NCBI GenBank assembly: GCA_026874595.1
Contig: CM049318.1
Span: 38,339,956 to 38,403,955 of the forward strand
DNA: 64,000 bases
From: Sipunculus nudus
Lineage: Eukaryota > Annelida > Sipuncula > Golfingiida > Sipunculidae
Direction: 5' to 3'
This document shows, piece by piece, positions 1 to 11,571 of this stretch. Made by a program: the position numbers and the translations under genes. Positions within the stretch are counted from its first letter, which is position 1, and the number at the start of each line of letters is the position of its first letter. The notes beneath the pieces were generated by a model, which was not told the DNA's origin, made no database searches, and was given only the letters and a program-made list of their open reading frames with translations.

Positions 1-572
1 CCCACCACCTCTATTTATTTTAAAATAGACCTCTTCTTTATCCTTTGTTTTAACATAACCTCCTCCATGGATAAGGACCTCTTCTCCTGTTACCTTCTTC
101 TATTGGTAAGGATCTCTCCTCCTGTTCTGTTAACATGAACATCTTCAATGTTATGGTTATCAGATATGGAAATATCACCAGCTTTGTTTGCTCTCTTTTA
201 TCTAACTGCTCAACATTCAGCACTTCCAAAATATTGTAATTTAATAACTTCATAATATGGACCTAGGTAGAGTAATTAGTTTGAAACTCAAATTTACAAG
301 TAGCATTTACAAACACATTCTGTCTGATATAATTCTTTCATTCTTTATTGATCATTTAGATTTAATGCAATTTTAGGACATATCCAGTTGCATATGAAAG
401 AAATGAATAAATATATTTATGAGTGTATATTTGCATTTTGTGTACCATCTGTAGATCATGCCTTATATCTCTGATTTTCCCTGACTTTTAGCAGTTTCAA
501 AAACTTTGCTTATAATTTATTATAAATCATGTCCTTTTTTGATTACAGAATGTTTTCTCTTTTTTCTTTCAG
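1..572. other. Non-coding, presumed intron of the PLXDC-like gene
   Basis: AT-rich sequence with imperfect repeats of a CTCCTC/CCTCTTC motif around 25-130. No exon, RNA gene or terminal-inverted-repeat element was recognised. Confidence 0.4.
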
Positions 573-849
573 TATCTGTGGAATCCATCACAGTGTGGCC
601 CAATCAGGTCACCTCCCACTTCTACTAAACAATTTTCCACAACTAAACCTTATCCTCCAACCAAACTAAACCCTGGGCCTGTAAACCCCAGCTCATCCCA
701 TAATCCTGGCACAACGCCAGCCCTGCACCCAACCACTGAACATGGAAAACAAACAGCAAAATTACCAAAAACCACATTTGTTTCCTCTCCCAACCCCATT
801 CATCCCTTCACTCCAGCAGGAATCACTCAATCTGTTACCCCAACCATGG
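573..849 (+). CDS. PLXDC: PLXDC-like exon: Pro/Thr-rich extracellular stalk
   Basis: The exon follows a pyrimidine-rich acceptor (tttttctttcag) and ends at ATGG|gtgaga. Only one frame is open, and it gives about 92 residues rich in Pro, Thr, Ser and Asn with no hydrophobic segment, beginning YLWNPSQCGPI. This is typical of a mucin-like, O-glycosylated stalk. The exon ends in phase 1, which fits the transmembrane exon at 8342. The frame stays open past 849 to a second possible donor after 878 (AGG|gtagtt, phase 0), discussed in the findings. Confidence 0.7.
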
Positions 850-3800
850 GTGAGAAACATAACATCAGTGCGGCCAGGGTAGTTGGAGATCATCCATGTG
901 ATGTAATTTATTATTATTTTTCCTACTGTACCTTTGCGTGCCTTATGTCGTAACTTAGCCTGAAACTGACCTTACTGTAGTGAAGTGCACAAGATTTTCT
1001 TCAGATTGCTCAGTGTGTTTAGATTTGCACCATGTGCAGTGCTTAAAATAATTTCTCTCTTTGCTCATTGTATACCTTTGTTAAATGCTTTAATATCAGC
1101 TTTAAGAGTTGCCTGAGCTTATGGTCAAAAGCTCACTCAGTCAGTGAAGTTGGAACAGAATACTGTTGAATTCAGTGAAATAGGAACTAAAATTTATTTG
1201 TATGTTTTTAGCAGATCAAGCCCATGAATTATATAATTTTTTTAATAAGATTAGGGAAGATTATTAAGGTTGGGCTAGAAATTTATGCAGGTGATAGATA
1301 AACAAAAGTCAGAACAGAAGTTTTCATATGAATTTAAATAAAATAAATAATAAAATACACACAAACTGAGCATGGTCTGGCCAGAATTGGACTGTGTAAT
1401 TTTTGTAAAATAAATTGTATCCAACTCTAAGAAAGTCACTGAACTTAGAATAACTTTCCCCTATAGATATTGTTAAGTGAAATCCCAGTCTGACCACAGG
1501 CAGATTATAAAAGATGAGGAAACAGAAATGTTTGTATAGTTTAGATCATTAAATGGAGACCAAACTAGGAAGATTATTACAGTCTGAAGAGAAAGATCTC
1601 TCAATTTATCAAATCAAAACCAAACTAATTAGGTTAACAAAGTCAAAATAAGAATTCTGAATATTAAAAGATGAATATCCATTTTGACAAAATAAGTGAT
1701 GTAAGAACAAAAGTTTATACATGTGCAGATTTATTAGAACCAAAACAAATGATAATGTTTAAATAAAATAAGATACAAAGTTTGTTCAGGAACTGTTGTG
1801 AACAGTGTCTTGCACATCACTCCATATGACATGTCTTATAATACGATGTGCATCACACCATGTGATGTCAGTCACATTATGTGATGCTTGTTACATCATG
1901 TGATGTCCATTGTATCATGTGATGCTCATCACATCATGTGACATCTGTTCTATCATGTGATGCTTTTCACTTTTCATCTTATGACCAATACTCTTTTGTT
2001 TCATCATCCTCTGTCTTTCCAGTGTGTTTTCTGATTTATTTGTTCAGGACTTAATGCTGTTAATGCCATTACTAACAGTGTGATGTCGTTAACGATCACA
2101 TTAATCCTATTTATGTCTGCCACTAATATTTTTGTTCTGTGTTTATTCTCAGTTGTCAAGTGTTATAGTGATGTTGTGTTTAGTACACTTATTATTTCTT
2201 TGCAGCTATAGGTGTACATCAACCAGTCAACATGGGCCATTTTCTTTGCACGCTTTTGTTTTCATATGTAACTGAAAAAAATTCAAAGAGAAGCCAAAAC
2301 ATTTTAAACCTGCTCAAAAGGTGGTTTCAAAACTGTTATATTGGCAATTTTGTTATGCACCTATTCATACTTTGTGCAACTTATGGAAAATTATTGAATA
2401 AAACAATATGTAAAATAAAGGGCTTTTTAGACAAAATATCATTTGTCAGTGTGAATGTGTGCAGCATATTGGTGGATTTGTATTGATCAGAATGGCTTGA
2501 AAACAAAAAATTAGTGTCATTTAAGGTGTTTGATTGAAGTACTCTAATGGACCCTTTTAGAATTGACCATATGACTGTCTTGTAATTACCAGAAATATAC
2601 TGCTTCAGAATGATGGTACACCATGTTTCACTGTGGTTAGCTCCATATTTTTGAAGTTATATTTTCTGTGATTATCACATTTTGCAGTGTTTCACAATGA
2701 TTCCGTTTTTGCTGTTTCACCATAACCATGGCACAGAATAAATCCTATACTTTATCAATCATTAACATGCACGTAAAAACTTCGCAGTTAGGTGGGAACC
2801 AATGCGAACATCAAACTGGATGTTTGCAATCGGTTTGCACTCATTTGATTTTTAGCTCAGCTGACTATAAGTCATCTGAGCTATAGTTGTGGTCCTTTGT
2901 CTGTCGTCCGTCCAGCCGATCGGCCGTCCGGCCGTTAACAGGGCACGTTTTAAAACCGTTGGACCTACGATTCCAAAATTTTGCATACCATTAGATGTCC
3001 CCAAAATCTCCTACCATACTGAAAATTGGGTCATTAGGACTTCGTTCCTTTGAGATATTAAGGAAAAACCTCTGTTTTCCTTAAAAAAGCCATTGTTACA
3101 CTTCAAGACTGCCTAATATCAAAACCACTGATCTGTTTTTGATCATATTTAGTATTCATATTCTTCCATACATTTTCTATGAACATACAAAAAATTAGGT
3201 CAGTGTTGGGTCTTATTTTGAAGTAATGGGCCAAAATACAATGCAATTTTTAAAAAATCAGGAAATATATTTACTCACCTAACATGAGAATTGCTGAAGC
3301 TAGAGACTTTTTTTCAGGGATATAACTTTAATTAATCAAGATTCAATTGTTTACCCAAAATTAGATCTGAATTTTGCAAATTTTTCAAGTTATTAGCATA
3401 AATAACAAATCAATACCTTAAATTTTGTCCAGTTTTGGCAATGGCACGTTTTTTCCCTGTAAGCACTGTTGATTTAATTTTCACAGCATATATACATAAG
3501 GATTTAATCTTTTAAAACCTGAAATTTCAAAGGAATTGATTTAAAAGGGTAGCTTTTATTCAAGTTTTCATACACCATGTCAAGTGTTGTTTACATCTAG
3601 CCCACCTAGTAGTACAGCCTTCACTTGCATTATGTAACCCACCCCAGGCAGCTTGCCTTGGCTCAGCTTGGCCACTACCAGCAGGCTTCCCCTCTGCCCT
3701 GCACTCCCCCCCCCCTACCAGATGGTGCATAAACAAGAGGATTATTGTTAATATGTTATTATTTTCTGTATTCAATTCATTCTTATTCTAGGCTATGCTA

Positions 3801-6800
3801 CATTTGAAATTTTGTATTGTACCACCAGGGTTACAATGATTAAAGTGCACATTTAATTGTGTCCACAAAGTGGTGTATTGTTATGAAAGTGTGGATGTTC
3901 ATCAGATAAGTAATTCCTTACTTCAGAAGAGTAAAAACTTCACCACATGTGAAATTGACTATTAATTCCAGTAATAAATTAAAGCTCAGATAGTAATTAG
4001 CACAATGATATTGTTTGTCCCTCATTCAACCAACAGTGAGTATATTTTATTTGAAAAGAAATTTATCAAATTTACTGAATCTTTTATTTTATTTCAGTGA
4101 ATAAAATTAAGCATGTACTGAAAACTCCAATGTGCAAAACTTTAATAGTGATTCAAGGAATAATCTTGTAGATGCCATATTGTGGCATTATTTTCTTTTA
4201 AATTCTGTTTAAACATTTGTGATTTAAAAATAATAAAATATATGTGTATGCATAATATGACCCTATATGAGCTACACCCTGGATATATATTGATTGCAAC
4301 AATTCTAATATTTTAACTTATATTTCAGTTTTTTTACTCTTGATATATGATGATTGCAACTTTTGCAACAATTCTAATATTTTAACTTGTATTTTCAGTT
4401 TTTTTATTAAAAATTTATAAAACTTGTAAATAAAAAAATGATTCAGATAAAAAACTTTTAATTGAAAAAGTGGATATGCTAAAAAATAGGCTTATATATA
4501 AACTTAAATGCATTATTCCCTTGAAAGTGAAATAAAGGTATTAGTCCATTCTGTCCACTTGCCTGTCCATCTGTAAATTTTCATATGCATCACAGTATCT
4601 CAAAACTTTTACTGTTTTTCTTCATGACAGTCTTGTCAGAGTATTTTTTGCAATCATACATTTAGAACTTTACTATAACCAAGTAGGAGGGCCCCTTTCC
4701 TCATAGCTTCTCATGTATTCTTATATAAATGAAAAACATTACAATAGAATATTTTGCATTTGCAAAAATTTCAAACTTCAGCTGAGCGCCGTGACCCATG
4801 GGTCCCTTGTTTTACTTTCATGTGAAATGTTAACATTTTTTAAAAAATACGTATAGGTACACTATAGGTATTTTTTCATGTTCAATTTTAAACATAAAAG
4901 AAACATTGTAGAGGAAAAACATAAAAAAACAGAAGTTTGATATTAGCTGTCAAAAAAGTAGTTTGCTGTTACTGGTTTCTTAAAATTGTGCTCAATTAAA
5001 AAATCTTTTAAAAGTTCAAAAGAAAATTAATGTGAATTTCATAAATACATATTCCATCAGAAAGAACACTACACCAGGTGTAAAATATATATACTTCATG
5101 GATCTAATATTAATTTTAAATGACTTTTGAGCTGGGATTTGCCAGGGATGCTACCTTAGGCTTAGCTGACTTATAATTTGTTGTGCTGTGGCAGTATCCG
5201 TTCATCCACCTAGCTGGTAGAGTAGCATCTAATTGAAAGTATTACCACGTATCAGATCAGTAGTTTATATTGATGGAGCATACTGCAGATTAAAAGTTAA
5301 GATGTCTTCAGTCAGATTATTGTTCAGCACCACTATTTAGATTCAGTGTAATGTGCAGTAAATAAGACCTTGATCTTTCTTTCATTGTGTCTTTATGCGT
5401 GCACATTCATAGTTTGTTTTTGTCTACACATTATTCTCCACTGACATACATCACTGAGCATCGTGGACCATAGGCCACTTGATGATGCACAGTATTTCTG
5501 ATTTAAAATTCAAGAATGGTCCCAAAACACTGTTTGATGTGATGTGTCAATCTGTTTTATGAATGATTAATTTTAGTTAATTTGTTGACTAGTGTTGCAG
5601 AATTCAGAAATTAAATTTGTGAATAACTTTTACCTGTTACTTACAAATGACATGCTAATATGTAAATTATTTCGATTATTTTTTAATTTTAACAAAATAT
5701 CCAAGTATAAATGGTCATTAAGTGGGTTCTTAAGACAAATATGATATATATAACTGTTCGTTCTGTGCTTCAGAATTGATTTTAGTTGCAGTCAGTGTTA
5801 AACATATGTTATTAAACAATGTTTTATCATGTTTTGGATCCCATGAATTCTGTGCACAAAATCATGCAATCATGAGCTGCATGTATAAAATATACATAAC
5901 CTTAAATGAGGGTTAGTCTCTCTGGCACCTATTTCAGAAATAATAGTGGGAGGGGAATTTTCTTTAAGTTAACTTTCAAATTTTTAATAAAAATGTCATA
6001 TGATCGAGAGATCCCTTGATAATAATAAGTTTATAACAAAATTGTTCCTGCTAAACAAGTAAATGTACATCATAACAAGACAAAAGTTTATTGAAATTTT
6101 ATATTTTGTTTTCTTAATATAAATGTCTGAGTAGCTGCACTCAGTTTAAGTTTCTACTCAAAATCAAAATATTTGATGTGTGGGTTCAAAATTGACATGC
6201 ACTGTGCCTTAGGAACCCAACCTTTTTTGTTTAGCATGAAGACTTGGCCTTTTGGGTTCTGGTTAAACTTGCTTTTACTATTATATCACACTCTTGTACA
6301 TATTCTGCTGATTTATTTTATAATGCTATTGCAGTGCTACTTAAACAATTGTGTTGTTTTAATCTTGTCCTGCTATGAACAAAGTACAACAATCTTGTTA
6401 GGTTCTGCAATGTGTATTCTTTATTCTTACATTTATACTTGACATTTTTTCTTTTTTTTTTAGGGACAGCGTCGTGATGCATCAGAATGTGGGTCAGGTA
6501 TGTGTCAGCTAGTTGTAATTGTAATTGAATTGCAACGCCTTGATTAAATTGTTAATTATAAACCACCAAATTAATTTTTTCCAATTATTATTTTTGCATG
6601 TACCACCCTAAAGTCCTGAGACTGAGCTGTCAGATTTGACGTTGCACTTCAGGAGGTTGAAGCTATTTAAATGTAGTTATTATCAGTGTACCCTAGATTT
6701 AGTTTATACTTTTACTGGTGGACCTCTCCTTTCACAAAGAAACATAAATGGTGGCAATAAATACCACAATAGATTTATTTTTATTAAATTTTGTTGATTT

Positions 6801-9800
6801 ATATGCTTTTATATACATTGAATGTCTGAAATTTACTACTTCAGTAGCAGTGCATTTCGTGAGGTGGAAGGTGTAAAAGTAGTTATCAACGGTGTGCCTT
6901 AGATCTATAGTTTAATTGTTCACTGGTGGACCACTTCTTTCACACAGAAACAAAAATGTGGCAGATAATGGTGGGAGAGCTACATTTCACTTTTACTTGC
7001 TAAAATTTAATAAATTCATTTTGGTAAAGTACAATAAAACCTTGAAATTATGACCACCAAAGAGACCTCAATAAGGTGTTCACATTTTTGAGGTGGTGAT
7101 CTAAGCAAAGTCTTATTTAATGGAAAAAAAATTAGACAAGCGCACAGGTGGTGGTTATTTTCAGGTGGTCACCAAACCAAGGTGATTTTTTATGAGGTTT
7201 TAATGTATATGCTTTAAAATATAAAAAGTCTGAAATTTACAACTGAGTCAAGAATTGAATCGAAGGTAGGTAAAGTATCGATAATTGAATCAATTCTCAG
7301 GCTTATTATCATTATGCTTGTACTGGAGGCAAGGTATTCATCATGGTAATATTATTTGTCTCTTAGCAGCTTCACACAAAAACTTACAAACATAAATTTT
7401 GCTACAACTTCAGTAATGATTATTTTACTATATTTACATGCTTAATGATTTTTTTTTGGGGGGGGGGGGGGCATGAAAATCAGGGAACAGCATTTTTTAT
7501 AGGGGCTCATTCACCAAAAATACTTAGATTCCTGAAAAAAATAGGAGCAGTGATTTTTTAGTGGCCCAAAGCTAAGACTGCAGAAATAAAGTTAGATTTA
7601 ATTTGCACATGTCTGACTTGCAGAATGTGTTTCTGGATAAACAAAATTCTGCATGTTGTAGCTTCTGCCTGTTCTGCATCTGCAAGGTATACTCTGGTTG
7701 CCTTCATCTACGCGAGGCTGAAATTTTGTGATTTCTTCATTTTGAACATTTTCGCGAAAGCACCAGAATCCATGAAATCGAAGTACAACCATATATGCAT
7801 TTATTATAAAATAAAAATAAATCCCACAACATCTCACTCATTACCATTATAGTCATTATATTATGACCTGTGTCATAGCCGAGGTTTTGACAATTATTAT
7901 TGTACGTTTGCATGAGAGGGTTGCGATACCATCCACAGATTTATTGTTGTATAATAAGCCATGTTTCCAGAGGTTGTGATAACTAATCTGTTTGAGTAGA
8001 TGCATTCATATTGTTCATCCTAGATAAACGGGCCGTTTAATTGTTCCTTAATTACAGAAGCGGATCCAGGGGGGGGTCCAGGGGGTCCAGACCCCTCTTT
8101 TTTCACCCGAAGCAACCTTTTTTAAGGGGTTTTAGATGTAATTTTGCGGCCTGGACCTCCCTTTTTCCAAATGTGATGACCCTTTTTTAGGATTTTCATT
8201 AGTCCTCCAGGGTTGGACCCCCCCTTTTCCTAAATCCTGGATCCGCCCCTGAATTATAATAATACACTCTGCATTCCATGCATATTGAATCTCCGCTGTA
8301 TGGTTCAGGTTCCCAGTGGATGACGTGTGTTTTCTTTTCAGGAGTGAACGCCGGTCTGATCATTGGAGTTCTGTTGGTGGTCATACTGATAGGCGCCATC
8401 GTAGGCTGGGTACTTTATGCATACTTCAACCCAACATCAAGGTCTGGCATATGGCTTATTGAGGTGGGTGTATAATAGTGGTAGGAATTGTTTGTAAAGA
8501 CATAATCAATGATTGAAAGAAACAACTGATGATCAATTATTAATTCACTCCATGCTTTCTTATTGTATCCCCAGACAAAGTCAAGATACTATGGTTTATG
8601 CACAGTCACGCCGCCACCATCGCAAAATTTTGTTTGGACGCGATAACTCAAAAAATGTTTGAAGGATCTTTACCAAACTTGACCTGTGCAAAGATATGGG
8701 TTAGAGGTTGAAGCCTATTTAAAATGGGGTCTTGACCTACACTAGGAAAGTGACCTTGACCTTGAATAGATCCATTTTTGGGGAAAATCACACAAATTCT
8801 TAAATATCTCAAGAAATCTGGCATGGATTGATCCAAATATCAATTTGGCCGAAGATCTTCAAAGGTGTTGTCACTTACCAGAGACTGTTGGCGCCACCTG
8901 TTATCCTTCTCTTGTTTTCCTGCTGTTTAATACCCCTATCATTGCCCCATCATCTTGTACTTAACACTGGTGACTCCATGATCTGCAATCGTTTTGGCAT
9001 GGCGTCCATCTGACCATGTGCTTTGGGTGAAAATTGCTCATATTTCCGGATTGGTTCAAGGTATTGGTCTGAAATTTGGCATGTCCACCCATCTTGGAAA
9101 GTTTTCTCATAAACCAGACAGGTGGCACCACCAGATTTCTGTAAAATAAATTTATGCCCTTTTCTGAGGATTGATTTTCCCTGTTGGCCTGAAATTGTGC
9201 ATATCCATAGATTTTGGACTCCTCCATCTTGTACTCAAGACTGGTGGCACCATCTGCAATCGTTTTGCCATAGTTGCTTGGCAAGTGTCAGTATATGCTG
9301 CTGAAGATAGGGGGCCTATTCTTAAAGGGGGGGGGGGGGGGGGCGGGGATTAATTGTCTGGGGATACTATGGCACCTGTGGTGCCAAGAAATATCTAGTT
9401 TAAAATGAAATTGTTACTAGTACCCTGTTCATGAGGGAAACTGGCCCAGGGAACCAGCAAATGAGCTGATAGTCTCTAACAGTGACACAAGGTGGCGCTG
9501 AGCCAGCCACCATTTGGATCTGCTGGGGAACACTCCAGGAACACTTCGATTAAAAATGCGCTCCCTGTCAGCCAGTCAGAGGAACATGCTCAGACTGGCA
9601 CACACCCTTTTCGGGTGGGCTGCTATCAGCCAATCATAGCTAAATATAGTTACCACTGTAGTGTGGGATACCGGTCTAGATTATGATAAATGCTATCAGA
9701 TTTGTCCACTTGATAAAGATATCCGTAATTCAGTTTCGCAGGAAACAACATGGCATATGTGCTGTGTAGTTGTTAAAACCTGCGTCTATAGTGTTAAAAA

Positions 9801-11270
9801 TACAGTGTATAAAAGAAATACCCGAAACATCATTCATATTTCCATTATATCATCATAAGTGGTGGGAGTCGGTTCCTTTTTCATAATTGATCATCGGTTT
9901 GAGCAAACCGATCGATGATCGATTAATAATCGGTTCGGGCAAATACAAAGAAACATGCAGTTTTCTGTGAAACTGTAATTTCATAACCAAGCCCGCATGT
10001 CTTATTAATTCTATCTTAAGAACAGAAGTTTTTGCCTTTTTCATATTTTCCTATTATTAGTAAAATAAACTTTTAAAAGTTTCATTTTAATTATTTATAA
10101 TAATCAAGAATTAAACCAAAATCTAGGACATCTACTAGCTGCATAGACCAGGAGAATTTATGGAGCATTTTAACGCCATACCGCCCACATTATGCAATGT
10201 ACATCTCGTTACAAAACTTCCCGCTAATTCTGCGGCTCCCTGCCAGTTCACAGAGGTTTATTACGTCCACGCTCTTGTATCTTCTGTGTTATACTCAGTA
10301 ACATACGGAAGTTATTTAAGAAAAAAGACTCATTATCATGATAATGATGTAATCGATAGTTGCCTTTGGTAATCGAGCGCTTGAAAGTGGCAGCAAACCG
10401 ACTGACTTTCGATAAAACTCGATGATCGGCCCACCACTAATCATCATCCAAATTAGGTCTGCTATTACAATATGACCTGGTTAATAATGTCCAGTATCCT
10501 AACCCCCATCCGTGTCTCCATATCCAAGTTTTAAGGTGTAACAACTATGTCTGCATCAGTGTAAACCAAGCATCATTAAGAAGTGGCAAAAACCAGTACT
10601 GGGGTGATGAAAAAAAAAACATACTGGAATATGAGTTTTTAGCTCAGCTGACTGTAAGTCATGGTCCTTTGTCCGTCTGCCAGCCATCTGGTTGTCTGTC
10701 TGTTAACCAGGTATGTTTTGAAACTGTTGGACCTATGAATATGAAATTCGGCACACAGTTAGATGTCCCCAAAAGAAGAATAAACACATGTTTTGCTAGA
10801 TTTAAGTCAATTCTAAATTTTGCCTGTCATGTCACACTGTGCACCAGCCATTCACATCAGGGTCCAGTCTCTGTTCTGGATGAAATCTAAACAAACCCAT
10901 GTGCTATTACGTATACCTAACCTTCAGTCTGTAAACAAAATGGCAGCCCTCGTGAGGGGTTTTGACTTTTTTAGTGAGATCAGGATTTGACAAGGGCATT
11001 GGATCCATGGAATACAACTAGGCTTGTATCCTCGAAGTAGAAGCTGGAAGAATTCTCTGGGGATGACTGCACACTTGTCTACAAATTATCGGTGGATTCC
11101 AGGTACATTTTAACTGATATTAAAAAACATTTTTTTTTTTCAAATTTCAGCATCGACCAAGTGAGCTCAAAAAGAAGATGCAGAACATGAAGAGCAACCT
11201 GTTTAACCGTGGTGACAACTCTGCCGACAAGTACGCTGTCGGCTCCACGGGCCATGAGAGCACGGCATGA
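573..11270 (+). CDS. PLXDC: PLXDC-like (plexin domain-containing) receptor, 3' part of gene, three exons
   Basis: This is the C-terminal part of a type I membrane protein, joined from 573-849, 8342-8463 and 11151-11270. The introns are phase 1 and then phase 0, and both junctions keep the frame. It encodes a Pro/Thr/Ser-rich extracellular stalk, a hydrophobic membrane segment (GLIIGVLLVVILIGAIVGWV) and a ~55-residue cytoplasmic tail. The juxtamembrane text NPTSRSGIWLIEHRPS and the tail ending near YAVGSTGHE resemble the vertebrate PLXDC1/2 tail as I recall it, where a short PTS...FFIERRPS block is followed by a Tyr-containing acidic end and a GHE. PLXDC proteins (TEM7, TEM7R) are cell-surface receptors reported to bind PEDF and extracellular matrix. 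The plexin-like and PSI domains would lie on exons upstream of the window, so the gene is partial here. The family call rests on the membrane/tail segment only; another single-pass receptor is possible. Confidence 0.62.
1803..1972. repeat. Short tandem array of CATCATGTGATG-type units
   Basis: Imperfect units of about 20 bp, each centred on the near-palindrome TCATGTGA or a one-base variant, at least six copies across 1850-1970. It lies in the 7.5-kb intron of the PLXDC-like gene. The core is an E-box-like (CATGTG) half palindrome. Confidence 0.7.
2853..4812 (+). mobile_element. Family 1 hairpin-ended repeat, long copy (Helentron/HINE-like)
   Basis: The 5' end is a 31-nt near-perfect hairpin (2853-2883): arm TAGCTCAG, then TGACT, loop ATA, AGTCA and CTGAGCTA. 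A tccgtcc-type short repeat follows, then a ~1.9-kb AT-rich body. The 3' end is CAGCTGAGCGCCGTG, then the palindrome ACCCATGGGT and CCCTTGTT. CTCAGCTGA near the 5' end is repeated inverted near the 3' end. The same ends recur at 18791-19284 and 45281-49102. No transposase or helicase ORF is present, so it is non-autonomous. Assignment to Helentron-associated elements is inference from subterminal inverted repeats, a 3' hairpin and T-rich flanks. Confidence 0.6.
4280..4405. repeat. Local tandem duplication
   Basis: A ~60-80 bp segment (gattgcaacaattctaatat ... cagttttttta) occurs twice in tandem inside the family 1 element. The second copy has an extra internal gcaacttt. Confidence 0.6.
6464..6497 (+). 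other. Candidate 34-nt microexon in the PLXDC-like gene
   Basis: The segment has a very strong polypyrimidine acceptor (cttttttttttag) and a near-ideal donor (CAG|gtatgt). Its 34 nt give GQRRDASECGS when entered in phase 0, and it then leaves in phase 1, which matches the transmembrane exon at 8342. Joined to the phase-1 donor at 849 it would instead give a stop within five codons. Its use is therefore uncertain. Confidence 0.3.
6600..6990. repeat. Diverged tandem duplication, two ~115-bp copies
   Basis: Segments near 6645-6760 and 6868-6985 align over most of their length (both contain actggtggacc and ttcac...agaaac), with about 120 bp of unrelated sequence between. No coding potential was seen. 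Confidence 0.5.
7449..7472. repeat. T8-G15 homopolymer junction
   Basis: A run of T followed directly by a run of about 15 G. It is likely length-polymorphic. Confidence 0.7.
8055..8251. mobile_element. MITE, 197 bp, CAG...CTG ends with GGATCC-containing TIR
   Basis: The left end CAGAAGCGGATCCAGG and the right end CCTGGATCCGCCCCTG are 16-bp inverted repeats with two mismatches. AATTA flanks both sides as a possible short target duplication. There is no internal ORF. It lies about 90 bp before the transmembrane exon of the PLXDC-like gene. Confidence 0.65.
8342..8463 (+). CDS. PLXDC: PLXDC-like exon: transmembrane segment
   Basis: The acceptor is ttttcttttcag and the donor GAG|gtgggt. It enters in phase 1 and leaves in phase 0. 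It encodes a short linker VNA, one uninterrupted hydrophobic helix of about 22 residues, then YAYFNPTSRSGIWLIE. The basic residue after the helix and none before it fit a type I orientation with the tail in the cytosol. Confidence 0.75.
8565..9367. mobile_element. TIR-bounded repeat with GGTGG(C/T)-rich body
   Basis: GTATCCCCAGACAA (8565-8578) and its exact reverse complement (9354-9367) bound 803 bp. The interior holds several diverged units that repeat 'ggcgccacc / ggtggcacc' and 'ctgaaat(t)tgcat' text, plus a G17 run near 9328. The body resembles the 31.4 kb and 41.5 kb elements, but the ends differ. No transposase is present. Confidence 0.55.
9857..10439. mobile_element. hAT-type MITE with 8-bp target duplication
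   Basis: The element is 583 bp, bounded by AAGTGGTGGG on the left and CCCACCACTA on the right. It is flanked on both sides by the identical octamer ATCATCAT (9849-9856 and 10440-10447). Eight-base target duplications and short AGTGGTGGG-type inverted ends are characteristic of the hAT superfamily. The interior is AT-rich with repeated ATCGATGATCG motifs and codes for no transposase, so it is non-autonomous. Confidence 0.75.
10637..10930 (+). mobile_element. Family 1 fragment (5' end) fused to another dispersed repeat
   Basis: Begins TAGCTCAGCTGACTGTAAGTC, then gtccgtc text as in the 2853 copy, but the second hairpin arm and the 3' end are missing. The part from ~10780 (gctagatttaagt ... acctaacct) recurs at about 25540-25700, so it is a separate dispersed unit. 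Confidence 0.5.
11151..11270 (+). CDS. PLXDC: PLXDC-like terminal exon: cytoplasmic tail and stop
   Basis: It follows a T-rich acceptor (caaatttcag) in phase 0 and encodes 39 residues beginning HRPSELKKKMQNMKSNLF and ending GHESTA, then TGA at 11268-11270. The tail is basic near the membrane and has one Tyr (DKYAV), a possible phosphorylation or sorting site. The 3' untranslated region follows, with a candidate AATAAA about 300 bp downstream. Confidence 0.72.
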   Translation, partial: HRPSELKKKMQNMKSNLFNRGDNSADKYAVGSTGHESTA

Positions 11271-11565
11271 GGCTGCAAATAACCGCTTCTCAAACATTCC
11301 GCCAGTCTGTCTGGGATTTGTTAATACATGAGGATATAGTTCTCTGATGAAATTCATAATATCCGTCAGCAATATAATGATAATTAAATTAAATAATTAA
11401 TTAGGTGAGGGAATTACTAACAGGGGCATTGATCAGTAAACAGCTGGTTCCATACGTGACATTAATTAAACTGAGATTATCTATTTATTTTCATACTGTA
11501 TGTTACAAGTAATCTTGTTGGTAAAATACTTGACACCTTGAACATGTAGAATTTATAAATTTGTT

Positions 11566-11571
11566 AATAAA
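11566..11571 (+). promoter_or_regulatory. Candidate polyadenylation signal of the PLXDC-like gene
   Basis: AATAAA in AT-rich sequence, 296 bp after the TGA. It is the first canonical hexamer after the stop. Use of this site is inferred. Confidence 0.4.
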
